Below, one piece after another: positions 1 through 5,605 of a stretch of 6,035 nucleotides of DNA; position 1 is the first letter of the stretch; each line of letters opens with the position of its first letter. Made by a program: the position numbers and the translations under genes. The stretch spans positions 1 through 6,035 of the forward strand of contig JANQSK010000049.1 of NCBI GenBank assembly GCA_028284105.1, in the 5' to 3' direction. Source of the DNA: Anaerolineae bacterium. GTDB lineage: Bacteria; Chloroflexota; Anaerolineae; Promineifilales; Promineifilaceae. The notes under the pieces were generated by a model. That model was given only the letters and a program-made list of their open reading frames with translations. It was not told the DNA's origin and did not search any database.

Positions 1-383
1 GCTATGTTGAAGGCAAATCTGAACTGGATGAGTGCAATGGCTTGGAATTTAATGATGGATCATATGCTTACTTCGCAACGGCAAGCTTCCCTTATTTCAT
101 GAGCTGTTATCGCGGTGAGGTTGAAATTGGCAACGGTGGGAATGGTGGTGGAAATGGGCAAGGGCCACAACAAGAAGGGAATGGCCAACGACAAGGAGGC
201 GGTCAACAGCAAGGCAATCAAGGCCGACCCAACATCGATTTTGCGGCTGCCGCAACGACTTTAGGTGTGACCGAAGAAGCATTACGTGATGCACTTGGCA
301 ACCCACCACCAGACTTTGCAGCGGCTGCTGCGGCCCTTGGCGCCACAGAGCAAGCACTTCAAGAAGCCCTTGGCATCCCATAA
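1..383 (+). CDS. YHYH-domain protein, C-terminal part (5' end outside window)
   Basis: The reading frame is already open at the left edge (first full codon at 3), so only the C-terminal ~127 residues are present and the true start is upstream. The visible beginning reads LDECNG, then GSYAYFATASFPYF and CYRG. This matches the end of YHYH-domain proteins, which normally read LDECNG...G-Y-H-Y-H...FPY...C-x-G. Here the signature tetrad is Y-A-Y-F, so both His are replaced. A low-complexity linker rich in Gly, Asn and Gln follows (about 129-230), then two Ala-rich repeats to the end. YHYH proteins are usually exported and of unknown biochemical function; the signal peptide, if any, lies outside the window. 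A strong terminator sits 48 bases after the stop. Family assignment is fairly sure; function is unknown. Confidence 0.72.
   Translation, partial: YVEGKSELDECNGLEFNDGSYAYFATASFPYFMSCYRGEVEIGNGGNGGGNGQGPQQEGNGQRQGGGQQQGNQGRPNIDFAAAATTLGVTEEALRDALGNPPPDFAAAAAALGATEQALQEALGIP
237..380 (+). repeat. Two tandem 25-residue Ala-rich coding repeats
   Basis: Two in-frame copies form the C-terminus of the YHYH protein. The first (237-311) reads DFAAAATTLGVTEEALRDAL plus GNPPP. The second (312-380) reads DFAAAAAALGATEQALQEAL plus GIP. Each unit has the form D-F-A4-6-x-L-G-x-T-E-x-A-L-x-x-A-L-G, which suggests a short helix, a turn at LG(V/A)TE and a second helix. The copies differ at many bases, so this is an old protein repeat and not a recent DNA duplication. 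The role is unknown; a binding or oligomerisation tail is a guess. Confidence 0.85.
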
Positions 384-386
384 AGG

Positions 387-543
387 CATGTCGAGCGAAT
401 TCATCTATTTGTTTTGTTAATCAAATAGATAGCCGAGACATCTCAATATAAGAGACCTTAATATTTTCAAGGCATCTAACATCAAGATGTCTCGGCTTTT
501 TTTTTATGTGTGACGTTTAAATTGAGCGTCTTCGTTCGACATG
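387..543. repeat. Nested inverted repeats able to form a three-way junction
   Basis: Three complementary pairs fit together without crossing. The outer arms 387-399 and 531-543 (CATGTCGAGCGAA / TTCGTTCGACATG) pair over 13 bases with one G-U. A perfect 9-bp hairpin joins 403-411 and 422-430. A perfect 13-bp stem joins 431-443 and 485-497. The last two helices abut at 430/431. The single non-Watson-Crick pair is G-U in the + strand transcript but A-C in the opposite one, which favours a + strand RNA. The element lies between the convergent YHYH and GNAT genes. It may be a terminator plus surrounding structure, a decayed miniature inverted-repeat element, or a small RNA; no target-site duplication is evident. 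Confidence 0.55.
431..505 (+). terminator. Rho-independent terminator after the YHYH gene
   Basis: A perfect 13-bp stem (AGCCGAGACATCT at 431-443, AGATGTCTCGGCT at 485-497) is followed at once by nine T residues (497-505). The loop is long (41 bases) but holds small hairpins of its own, such as CCTT/AAGG at 456-459 and 469-472. The T run is only on the + strand, so this ends transcription of the YHYH gene and not of the converging GNAT gene. Confidence 0.75.
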
Positions 544-562
544 ATGAATTGTCAGACTTCGT

Positions 563-1120
563 TTAAATGGGGAAGGTCATATCAGGAGGGTTGGGTATGG
601 TTGAGGTAAACAGCTCTAGGTCGTGAAAGGTGCCATCCCAATATCCCCGAGCCAGCTGCACCCCTTGAGATTCAAAACCTATTTTTAACAGCACTTTCCC
701 TGACGCTTTATTTTGCGGAATGACCCAAGCTCGCTGTTGCACTAAGCCTATTTGCTCAAATCCATACGATACAATCGGCGTCAATGCTTCAGTCATAATG
801 CCTTGATTCCAATACGGCCGTTCCAATTCATACCCCAAATCTCCCACCCGCTTTTTTTCAAACCAAGCATTAAAGCCACAGGTGCCCACAATCTTGGATT
901 CAGACTTCAATTCAATAGCCCAGCAAATACCGCGGTTATCCGAAAAGCGGGTTCGCCTACGCTCCAGTAGCGTTTGCGCCTCATGCGGTTTAGAAAAGGT
1001 GCGAATATTATAAAATTCGGTCACAAGGGGGTCAGAGAATATCTCAAACAAACGATCAATATCGGTGTCATGAAGTTCTCGTAATCGAAGTCGCTCTGTC
1101 TCTAATGTTGGGAATTGCAT
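563..1120 (-). CDS. GNAT family N-acetyltransferase (RimJ/RimL type)
   Basis: A complete 185-residue protein of the normal length for the Acetyltransf_3 (RimJ/RimL, YdaF-like) branch of GNATs. These cytoplasmic enzymes move acetyl from acetyl-CoA to an amine, often a protein N-terminus or small molecule. It opens with the typical LETERLRLRELHDTDIDRLF (residues 6-25). Strand and core motif GYELERPYWNQGIMTEAL lies at 96-112, where the Q-G-I-M/T stretch corresponds to the pyrophosphate-binding (Q/R)xxGx(G/A) loop. The motif B segment is NKASGKVLLKIGFES (137-151), and the usual end is YWDGTFHDLELF (160-171). No strong Shine-Dalgarno precedes the ATG. A TATGAT hexamer five bases upstream (1126-1131) would place a transcription start at or next to the ATG, so leaderless translation is possible. 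The substrate cannot be predicted. The gene converges with the YHYH gene and diverges from the aminotransferase. Confidence 0.88.
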   Translation of the reverse strand: MQFPTLETERLRLRELHDTDIDRLFEIFSDPLVTEFYNIRTFSKPHEAQTLLERRRTRFSDNRGICWAIELKSESKIVGTCGFNAWFEKKRVGDLGYELERPYWNQGIMTEALTPIVSYGFEQIGLVQQRAWVIPQNKASGKVLLKIGFESQGVQLARGYWDGTFHDLELFTSTIPNPPDMTFPI

Positions 1121-1132
1121 AGTTCATCATAA

Positions 1133-1240
1133 GTAAATCACAAAAAGGAATCTGAATGCCATGATGGTCAATGTGATTTACCTTCAGGAGAACAAAGACT
1201 TTTATGTCACTCTTTTATTTCAAAGAGCTTTTTGTTCTCC
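1133..1240. repeat. Two adjacent inverted repeats in the divergent spacer
   Basis: The first repeat pairs GTAAATCACA (1133-1142) with TGTGATTTAC (1172-1181), 10 bp perfect, enclosing a small CCAT-G-ATGG dyad (1159-1167). The second pairs GGAGAACAAA (1187-1196) with TTTGTTCTCC (1231-1240), 10 bp perfect. Inside it CTCTTT (1210-1215) and AAAGAG (1222-1227) form a hairpin with a 6-base loop. Neither is followed by a T run on either strand, so they do not look like plain terminators. They sit just upstream of the GNAT start and about 180 bases before the aminotransferase. Operators for a regulator of the divergent pair, or leader RNA structure, are possible; neither is shown. Confidence 0.5.
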
Positions 1241-1269
1241 ACTTATCTGAGCAAATCTAGTCATCTCAG

Positions 1270-1314
1270 TATACTTTATTTTTTTATCACAGGGCACAAA
1301 TTCAAGGTTATGAT
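1270..1314 (+). promoter_or_regulatory. Candidate promoter elements for the aminotransferase operon
   Basis: Two possible -10 boxes lie in this AT-rich part of the spacer: TATACT at 1270-1275 and TATGAT at 1309-1314. Their -35 partners are poor. CTGAGC at 1247-1252 is 17 bases before the first, and TTATCA at 1284-1289 is 19 bases before the second. A dyad AGAAT-TC-ATTCT follows at 1326-1337 and could be an operator. Either box would give a 5' leader of roughly 95-135 bases. The call is weak. Confidence 0.25.
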
Positions 1315-1399
1315 ACCATTCGACTAGAATTCATTCTGCACGGATAAAGTGATTTTCAGAGCAACTTTGCGTATTCAAATCGGTTTTTGAAAATTACTC

Positions 1400-1409
1400 A
1401 GGAAAGGAA
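1400..1409 (+). promoter_or_regulatory. Ribosome binding site of the aminotransferase
   Basis: AGGAAAGGAA at 1400-1409 is a purine-rich Shine-Dalgarno region ending about 6-8 bases before the ATG at 1416. It supports that start. Confidence 0.7.
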
Positions 1410-1415
1410 ATAGGT

Positions 1416-2768
1416 ATGCAATCCCCCTCATTTTTCAAAGAAAACAATGCAAAGCAAATTATTCATCCAATGGGTCATGTCTCGGCCGTTGAAGAATCAA
1501 ATCCGCTCATCATTAGCAGTGGCGAAGGTGTTTATGTGACCGACATAGACGGCCGTAAAATGGTCGACGGTGTTGGTGGACTTTGGAACGTCAACTTGGG
1601 TTACGATCGCAAGGAAATCCGCGACGCTATCAAAGCTCAGGTCGATAAACTGCCTTACTACTCAATTTTTAACGGAACCGCCAACGAAGTCAGCATTGAA
1701 TTAGCCGCTAAGCTCGTCCAAATGACAGAGCCAGAAGGGATGGCGCGTGCCTTTTTTACCTCAGGTGGCTCTGATTCAATCGAAACAGCCTTACGCTTAG
1801 CTCGAGTTTATTGGAAAGCTGTCGGTCAGCTAGACCGCACCAAATATATTTCGCTTCGCGGTGGCTACCATGGCACCCATTTTGGTGGGGCGTCCATCAA
1901 CGGCAACACGCCTTTCAGACGAAACTTCGAGCCTATGCTACCTGGATGCTTTCATATTGAAGCCCCTTACCTCTACCGCAATCCATTTACATCAGACCCA
2001 GAAGAGCTCGGTAAAATTTGCGCCCAATTGCTCGAAAATGAAATTGTATTCCAAGGACCAGACACCGTGGCTGCGTTCATTGCTGAACCTGTCATGGGTG
2101 CAGGTGGTGTAGTTGTACCACCTGCAAACTATTGGCCATTGGTGCGAGAAGTTTGTGACAAATACAATGTACTGCTCATCGCTGATGAAGTGGTGACGGG
2201 ATTCGGCCGTACGGGTTCGTTATTCGGCTCAAGAGCATGGGGCGTCAAGCCAGATATGATGGTCTTCGCCAAAGGAATTAACAGTGGATACATTCCGCTC
2301 GGTGCCACAATGATCAATCATCGTATCAATGACGGTTTGATGAACAATAAAGACAGCTTTGGAGCCGTTATGCATGGGTACACTTATTCAGGTCATCCAG
2401 TTGCTTGTGCCGCTGCGATTCCAAACCTCGATATCATTGTCAATGAAAATGTGCCGGAGAATGCTGGCAAGCAAGGGGACTATTTCCTCAACAAACTTCG
2501 TCCATTTGTTGATCGCTTCAAGTCAGTTGGGGACGTTCGTGGGAAGGGACTCATGGTCGCGCTCGAAATGGTGGCAGATAAAGACACCAAAGAGATGAAA
2601 GACCCTGAATTTGTCAAACAGATTGTCAATGTCGCGCGCAATGAAGGGGCGATGGTTCGCGCTTCGGGCCACAAGATCATCATGTCACCTCCATTGATCA
2701 TCCAAGAAGACGAGCTGGATATCATTATCAATGCGCTCGACATTGCCTTTTCAGAGCTTGATAGATAG
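1416..2768 (+). CDS. Class III (omega) aminotransferase, PLP-dependent
   Basis: A full-length 450-residue fold-type I, class III aminotransferase, moving an amino group from an omega-amine or omega-amino acid, most likely to pyruvate, in the cytoplasm. Visible family residues are: GLWNVNLGY (55-63), with the active-site Trp typical of omega-transaminases; TSGGSDSIETA (115-125), the phosphate-binding loop; GGYHGTHFGG (149-158), with the ring-stacking Tyr-His; AFIAEPVMGAGGVVVPP (220-236); LLIADEVVTGFGRTG (253-267), with Asp257 on the pyridine nitrogen; FAKGINSGYIPLGA (284-297), with Lys286 as the Schiff-base lysine; HGYTYSGHP (320-328); and GAMVRASGHKIIMSPPL (411-427), where Arg415 matches the substrate-carboxylate arginine. 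The sequence most resembles putrescine/SpuC-, taurine- or beta-alanine:pyruvate enzymes. Exact substrate and gene symbol cannot be assigned. It is the first gene of a probable operon with the K+ channel 11 bases downstream. Confidence 0.93.
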   Translation: MQSPSFFKENNAKQIIHPMGHVSAVEESNPLIISSGEGVYVTDIDGRKMVDGVGGLWNVNLGYDRKEIRDAIKAQVDKLPYYSIFNGTANEVSIELAAKLVQMTEPEGMARAFFTSGGSDSIETALRLARVYWKAVGQLDRTKYISLRGGYHGTHFGGASINGNTPFRRNFEPMLPGCFHIEAPYLYRNPFTSDPEELGKICAQLLENEIVFQGPDTVAAFIAEPVMGAGGVVVPPANYWPLVREVCDKYNVLLIADEVVTGFGRTGSLFGSRAWGVKPDMMVFAKGINSGYIPLGATMINHRINDGLMNNKDSFGAVMHGYTYSGHPVACAAAIPNLDIIVNENVPENAGKQGDYFLNKLRPFVDRFKSVGDVRGKGLMVALEMVADKDTKEMKDPEFVKQIVNVARNEGAMVRASGHKIIMSPPLIIQEDELDIIINALDIAFSELDR

Positions 2769-2779
2769 ATACGCACACG

Positions 2780-3922
2780 ATGGCTGCCTATAGATCAATC
2801 CTCTTTAATTCAATCAGAAGACTCGCCAGAACGATGGTACGGTCAGGCTTAGGCCTGGCCATCATCCCTATCCTGATTTTAGTTTGTATTGGCACCGTTG
2901 CCTATTCACTGATTGAGGGATGGTCATTCCTCGATTCACTCTATGCCACCATTATTACTGTCACCACGGTAGGCTATGGTGATTTAAGCCCTCAGACACC
3001 TGCAGGGCGCATCTTTGCTATCTTCTTTAGCTTGATGGCGATTGGGTTAGCGGGGTACGCCATATCAACCTTAGCTGCAGTTGTGATTGAATATGAAACG
3101 GAGCGGGTTACCCGTGCCATAAGAGAACGCCGTATGAATAAAATTGCTAGTTTGAACGACCATATCATCATTTGTGGGGGATCCGTTGTCGGCCATCGCA
3201 TTGCGGCTGACTTCTTCAACCGTGATATCCCCTTTATTTTAGTAGAACAGAATGAAGAGACTTTAAAATGGGCCATGCTTTGGCTTCATGAGGGATATGT
3301 AGCAAAACGCCAGCAACATTATAGAAGTTTCGACGTCTCAGATTTCTCAGATGATGAAGATAAGAGTATTCCTGAACTCGCTAGTGAAACGGGCATTTTG
3401 TACTTGCTAGAAGACCCAACCGATGAGCAGCATCTGCGGCGAGCTGGGATTGAACGGGCACGAGGTTTAGTTGCCGCCATGGACGACGACCGAGATAACA
3501 TCTCAATCATTCTCAGCGCGCGCGAAATGGTCCGTATTTTAAACAACGAGAAGTTACGCATTGTTGCACGTGCTTCAAATGAATGGAATTTTCGTCGTCT
3601 CTATTTGGCCGGGGCTGATCAAGTGACCTCTGCAAACATGATTGGCGGATACCATATGGCGTCTCAAATGGTGAGCCCTGAACTCGGTGAATTTTGGAAT
3701 AACATGCTGTTCCGGAAAGGAGATCATGGGGATGTGCTCTTTGATGATTTTCGCATTGGGTCAGAATCACCTTGGTTATCCAAGCCGGCAGGTTCATTCT
3801 CAGATTCCCAAGACCAAAACGTTGTTGCTATCAAAAGAGGCGAGCGATTTTTGTACAATCCGGATCCAAAGGAAGTGCTTCAATTGGATGACGTCTTGAT
3901 TATTTTTGGCAAAAAACCATAG
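2780..3922 (+). CDS. Two-TM potassium channel with RCK (TrkA-N/TrkA-C) domain
   Basis: A 380-residue membrane protein predicted to conduct K+ under control of a cytoplasmic ligand-binding ring. In order: a basic N-terminus (1-22); TM1 (about 24-43); a pore helix; the selectivity filter TVGYGD (63-68); TM2 (about 77-102); a charged linker; and a Rossmann RCK-N domain from about 127. The nucleotide loop reads GGSVVG (133-138). The usual GxGxxG has lost its middle Gly to Ser135, and the acidic residue after strand 2 is Glu156 (FILVEQNEE). A family-typical stretch DPTDEQHLRRAGIERARGLV follows at 212-231, and a TrkA-C-like lobe occupies about 305-378. Between them residues 171-205 form an extra, partly acidic segment (DVSDFSDDEDKS) not seen in short RCK domains such as MthK, which accounts for the length. 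No Shine-Dalgarno precedes the ATG, so translation is probably coupled to the aminotransferase. A later ATG at 2834 would remove 18 residues. Confidence 0.92.
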   Translation: MAAYRSILFNSIRRLARTMVRSGLGLAIIPILILVCIGTVAYSLIEGWSFLDSLYATIITVTTVGYGDLSPQTPAGRIFAIFFSLMAIGLAGYAISTLAAVVIEYETERVTRAIRERRMNKIASLNDHIIICGGSVVGHRIAADFFNRDIPFILVEQNEETLKWAMLWLHEGYVAKRQQHYRSFDVSDFSDDEDKSIPELASETGILYLLEDPTDEQHLRRAGIERARGLVAAMDDDRDNISIILSAREMVRILNNEKLRIVARASNEWNFRRLYLAGADQVTSANMIGGYHMASQMVSPELGEFWNNMLFRKGDHGDVLFDDFRIGSESPWLSKPAGSFSDSQDQNVVAIKRGERFLYNPDPKEVLQLDDVLIIFGKKP

Positions 3923-4049
3923 TCATTAGTATCAATTGGCTTGCTATTTAGAAATGCAAGTGACTGATGTATCAACCTGTAACAGAAAACGTAAGTCACC
4001 CTATCTACTATAAACATTAACAACGCAGTTCACAACGCAGCAAACACAA
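3923..4049. other. Gene-free stretch after the K+ channel
   Basis: No gene is supported here. A weak hairpin CTTGC/GCAAG (3940-3944, 3956-3960) lacks a T run, so it does not convincingly end the channel transcript. Short direct repeats CAACGCAG occur at 4021-4028 and 4033-4040, with a related CATCGCAGCAAACA at 4115-4128. TATAAA at 4009-4014 could be a -10 box for the structured segment that follows, but no good -35 is present. Confidence 0.4.
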
Positions 4050-4243
4050 GTGACTTTGACACCCTAAACGGGGAGTCAGGGGGAGCAGGGAGAACCGCAA
4101 AGTCACGCTTAAAACATCGCAGCAAACATACTAGTCATTTTCAGGAAAGGGTTGCTCCCCCTTTCCTCTCCTAAAAAAGCTTTTTGCTTATTCTGCTCAA
4201 TACATTAACCAACAGGTGCGGCGCTCTCCGCACCTTTTTGGTT
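4050..4243 (+). ncRNA. Candidate structured RNA or long 3' UTR ending in a terminator
   Basis: The segment holds three perfect 9-bp complementarities. GTGACTTTG (4050-4058) pairs with CAAAGTCAC (4098-4106). GGGGGAGCA (4079-4087), inside that loop, pairs with TGCTCCCCC (4153-4161), which would make a pseudoknot. AGGAAAGGG (4143-4151) pairs with CCCTTTCCT (4159-4167) as a hairpin with a 7-base loop and competes with the second helix. A clean intrinsic terminator closes it at 4214-4239. No coding frame is convincing. No gene follows on this strand for over 1 kb, so it is not an ordinary riboswitch leader. It is either an independent small RNA or the structured 3' UTR of the channel operon. I do not recognise tmRNA, RNase P, SRP or 6S RNA signatures. 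Confidence 0.4.
4207..4243 (+). terminator. Intrinsic terminator of the channel operon or small RNA
   Basis: AGGTGCGG (4214-4221) pairs with CCGCACCT (4228-4235) around the 6-base loop CGCTCT and is followed by TTTTT (4235-4239). Flanking AACC (4207-4210) and GGTT (4240-4243) could add pairs beyond the T run. The opposite strand lacks a T run, so this acts on + strand transcripts. It is about 290 bases past the channel stop codon. Confidence 0.85.
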
Positions 4244-4471
4244 TCTATGGGGTGTTGGGGTTTATTGGATAAGATCACAACCTCATCAATTGATAAAACA
4301 AAACCTATTGGTCTGTGTGATTAATTTGGAATAACCTCACAAGTGAGATGGAATGCTGATAAACAGAAGGAAACTGATCATTTCAAGCAAAAAAACATGG
4401 GAAGTGGCAACCCCTGATATGTATGTAAAACAGCCTCCAACATTCTTGTCACCTGCTGCCAACTTTTTGAT
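4244..4471. other. Gene-free spacer between terminator and lipoprotein stop
   Basis: No gene is supported. The stretch has a 10-bp palindrome ATCAATTGAT (4285-4294) flanked by ATCACA (4274-4279) and TGTGAT (4316-4321), and a short dyad CTCAC-AA-GTGAG (4336-4347). For the lipoprotein gene on the minus strand, a T run opposite A4391-A4397 follows a very weak GGG/CCC dyad, which is not a convincing terminator. Some of this may be decayed sequence. Confidence 0.4.
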
Positions 4472-5257
4472 TCAGTTTTGCGGCAAGCCCCATTTAGCAG
4501 GGTCATTCAAAACGGTTTCGGCGGCAATTTGCTGTAAGAAAGCGGCATCATCTGCTGAAATTTCCCCATGATACGGTAATCCTTCAGGGCTTTCGTTAAA
4601 GATAGCGGTGTAAAAAACACAGGCGGCTAGGTAGGTGCCAAGCGGTGTGGGGTGGCTCCCATCTGCTTGCCATAGGTCGAGAAACGGCCGTTTTGCCAAT
4701 GCATTTTGCCAAGCCACGCCAACCGGCGAAATGGGTATTCTTAGCTCTGTCGCCACTGTTTGATAAGCGTCTTCCAATAATGTTTGCATATCATCGTAGC
4801 TTTCAAACCCCACCTTTTGCACCGATTCCCCATCTTGACGCCCCCACGTCATATATAAAATGGTCTGTGCCCCTGCCGCTTGGCCAAGCTCGTGTAGGGC
4901 ATGGGCGGCTGGCAGCATCTCCTGCTGAACCCTATCCTCGCTCGTTGGTAAAACGCTTTGCTCCTGTAATATCAGATAATCCCAAGGGCCTAACTCCGTT
5001 AGCAGTTCGGCTACATCCCCCTCAGAAACGTGATGGCCAAGCGTGGCACTACCACTTGTCGAACGGCCGATTTGTACAGTTTTATCGGCGGATTCAGCCA
5101 GCAAACGAAACTGACCGGGAAGGCTATTTTGGCGTGTGTAGCTATTGCCAACAAAAAGCACACGTGTGGCGTTGGGATCAACGGTCACTTGCCGACAGCC
5201 TATGAGCAATAAGTTAAGAACGATAAATAAAAGCAGGCCAAGTGAGGTGCGTCGCAT
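4472..5257 (-). CDS. SGNH/GDSL-like hydrolase lipoprotein
   Basis: A complete 261-residue protein. Residues 1-20 are a lipoprotein signal peptide (MRRTSLG, hydrophobic core, lipobox LIGC), so after cleavage Cys21 would be lipidated and the enzyme anchored outside the cytoplasmic membrane. The mature part starts with VLFVGNSYT (33-41), block I of SGNH hydrolases, with Ser39 as the nucleophile. A Gly-rich segment ending LGHH (73-76) and YLILQEQS (94-101) follow, and DGSHPTPLGTYLAACVFY (199-216) supplies the Asp199/His202 of block V. This GNSYT...LQEQS...DGSHP pattern is that of the DUF4886-like subgroup and lacks the GxND of classic GDSL lipases. Such proteins are thought to be esterases or deacetylases of carbohydrates; the substrate is unknown. 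A good Shine-Dalgarno supports the start. It is flanked by gene-free regions and looks monocistronic. Confidence 0.85.
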   Translation of the reverse strand: MRRTSLGLLLFIVLNLLLIGCRQVTVDPNATRVLFVGNSYTRQNSLPGQFRLLAESADKTVQIGRSTSGSATLGHHVSEGDVAELLTELGPWDYLILQEQSVLPTSEDRVQQEMLPAAHALHELGQAAGAQTILYMTWGRQDGESVQKVGFESYDDMQTLLEDAYQTVATELRIPISPVGVAWQNALAKRPFLDLWQADGSHPTPLGTYLAACVFYTAIFNESPEGLPYHGEISADDAAFLQQIAAETVLNDPAKWGLPQN

Positions 5258-5265
5258 TCAGATCA

Positions 5266-5271
5266 CTCTCC
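5266..5271 (-). promoter_or_regulatory. Ribosome binding site of the SGNH lipoprotein
   Basis: On the minus strand GGAGAG (5271-5266) ends 8 bases before the ATG at 5257. It lies between the arms of a 5-bp dyad, ATCAC (5262-5266) and GTGAT (5275-5279), which might modulate access to it. Confidence 0.65.
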
Positions 5272-5328
5272 GATGTGATGATTCTCGATTGCCTTTCCAT
5301 TGCTATTTCTCCTACGCGTATATAACAA

Positions 5329-5445
5329 GCGATGGAGCAAATTAGAGGCAGAAGTATTGGGTCATGATTGTAGAACTATTTAAGAAATTTTGCTGTTTTT
5401 ATATACTTACTGCGACTTTCATTACCACTTGCGATGGGAGCAAAT
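5329..5445. repeat. Direct repeat GCGATGG(G)AGCAAAT, two copies about 100 bases apart
   Basis: GCGATGGAGCAAAT (5329-5342) and GCGATGGGAGCAAAT (5431-5445) differ by one inserted G. The second copy contains the Shine-Dalgarno sequence of the micro-ORF at 5447. Both lie upstream of the lipoprotein gene on the other strand, so they could be paired regulator sites or the trace of a local duplication. Confidence 0.5.
5379..5407 (+). promoter_or_regulatory. Candidate promoter of the micro-ORF
   Basis: TATACT at 5402-5407 is a good -10 box (five of six to TATAAT). TTTAAG at 5379-5384 is a weak -35 at 17 bases. Transcription would start near 5414, leaving a leader of about 33 bases before the ATG at 5447. 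Confidence 0.3.
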
Positions 5446-5446
5446 A

Positions 5447-5521
5447 ATGTGGCACCTGACGGCGCTGTTGAAAGCTTTACCTGTGAAACGAAGGTGGGCA
5501 TTCTTTAAACTGCTCACCTGA
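5447..5521 (+). CDS. Possible 24-residue cationic micro-protein
   Basis: A 24-codon ORF, too short for routine gene calling, with all the parts of a gene: GGGAG (5436-5440) six bases before the ATG, TGA at 5519-5521, and a 14-bp terminator starting 15 bases later. The peptide begins MWHLTALLKALPVKRRWAF and ends FKLLT. It is Leu/Trp/Phe-rich with five Lys/Arg and no acidic residue, so it could form a short amphipathic, membrane-associating helix. No family is recognised. The frame stays open upstream to 5384, so a longer product from TTG at 5390 or 5429 is possible but lacks an equal ribosome site. It could also be a chance ORF in front of a terminator that really belongs to the gene converging from the right. 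It is divergent from the lipoprotein and convergent with the 5606 gene. Confidence 0.4.
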   Translation: MWHLTALLKALPVKRRWAFFKLLT

Positions 5522-5533
5522 TTATCGATCCAT

Positions 5534-5575
5534 AAAAAACGGCCGTTTCACTAGAGAAACGGCCGTTTTCTTTTA
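5534..5575. terminator. Bidirectional intrinsic terminator
   Basis: AAAACGGCCGTTTC (5536-5549) pairs perfectly with GAAACGGCCGTTTT (5556-5569) over 14 bp around the loop ACTAGA. On the minus strand the stem is followed by TTTTTT (opposite 5539-5534), ending the 5606 gene, whose stop is 36 bases away. On the + strand TTTT-C-TTTT follows (5566-5574), ending the micro-ORF transcript. Each arm contains the palindrome AACGGCCGTT. Confidence 0.88.
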
Positions 5576-5605
5576 TTCTGAGCTCCAATAAATCAATAAA
5601 TTGAT

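Noticed and set aside
97..381. Minus-strand ORF across the YHYH coding end
   Set aside because: It mirrors the repetitive codons of the YHYH frame, which has family motifs. Its product has no domain.
3954..4013. 19-codon ORF just after the K+ channel
   Set aside because: It has an ATG and a stop but no Shine-Dalgarno, no promoter and an unremarkable composition.
4143..4167. Hairpin AGGAAAGGG/CCCTTTCCT as a terminator
   Set aside because: The stem is strong, but no T run follows on either strand. It is treated as part of the candidate RNA structure.
4244..4330. tRNA-like or small RNA gene in the spacer
   Set aside because: No cloverleaf, TTCRA arm or CCA-proximal stem can be drawn, and the short dyads do not combine into one fold.
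4353..4571. 72-codon + strand ORF
   Set aside because: Its second half overlaps the 3' end of the lipoprotein gene in antisense. It has no clear ribosome site and no recognisable motif.
4645..5205. 186-codon + strand ORF opposite the lipoprotein gene
   Set aside because: It is antisense to a gene with a clear lipobox and SGNH motifs. Its own translation shows no domain and is rich in Pro/Arg/His as expected for a shadow frame.
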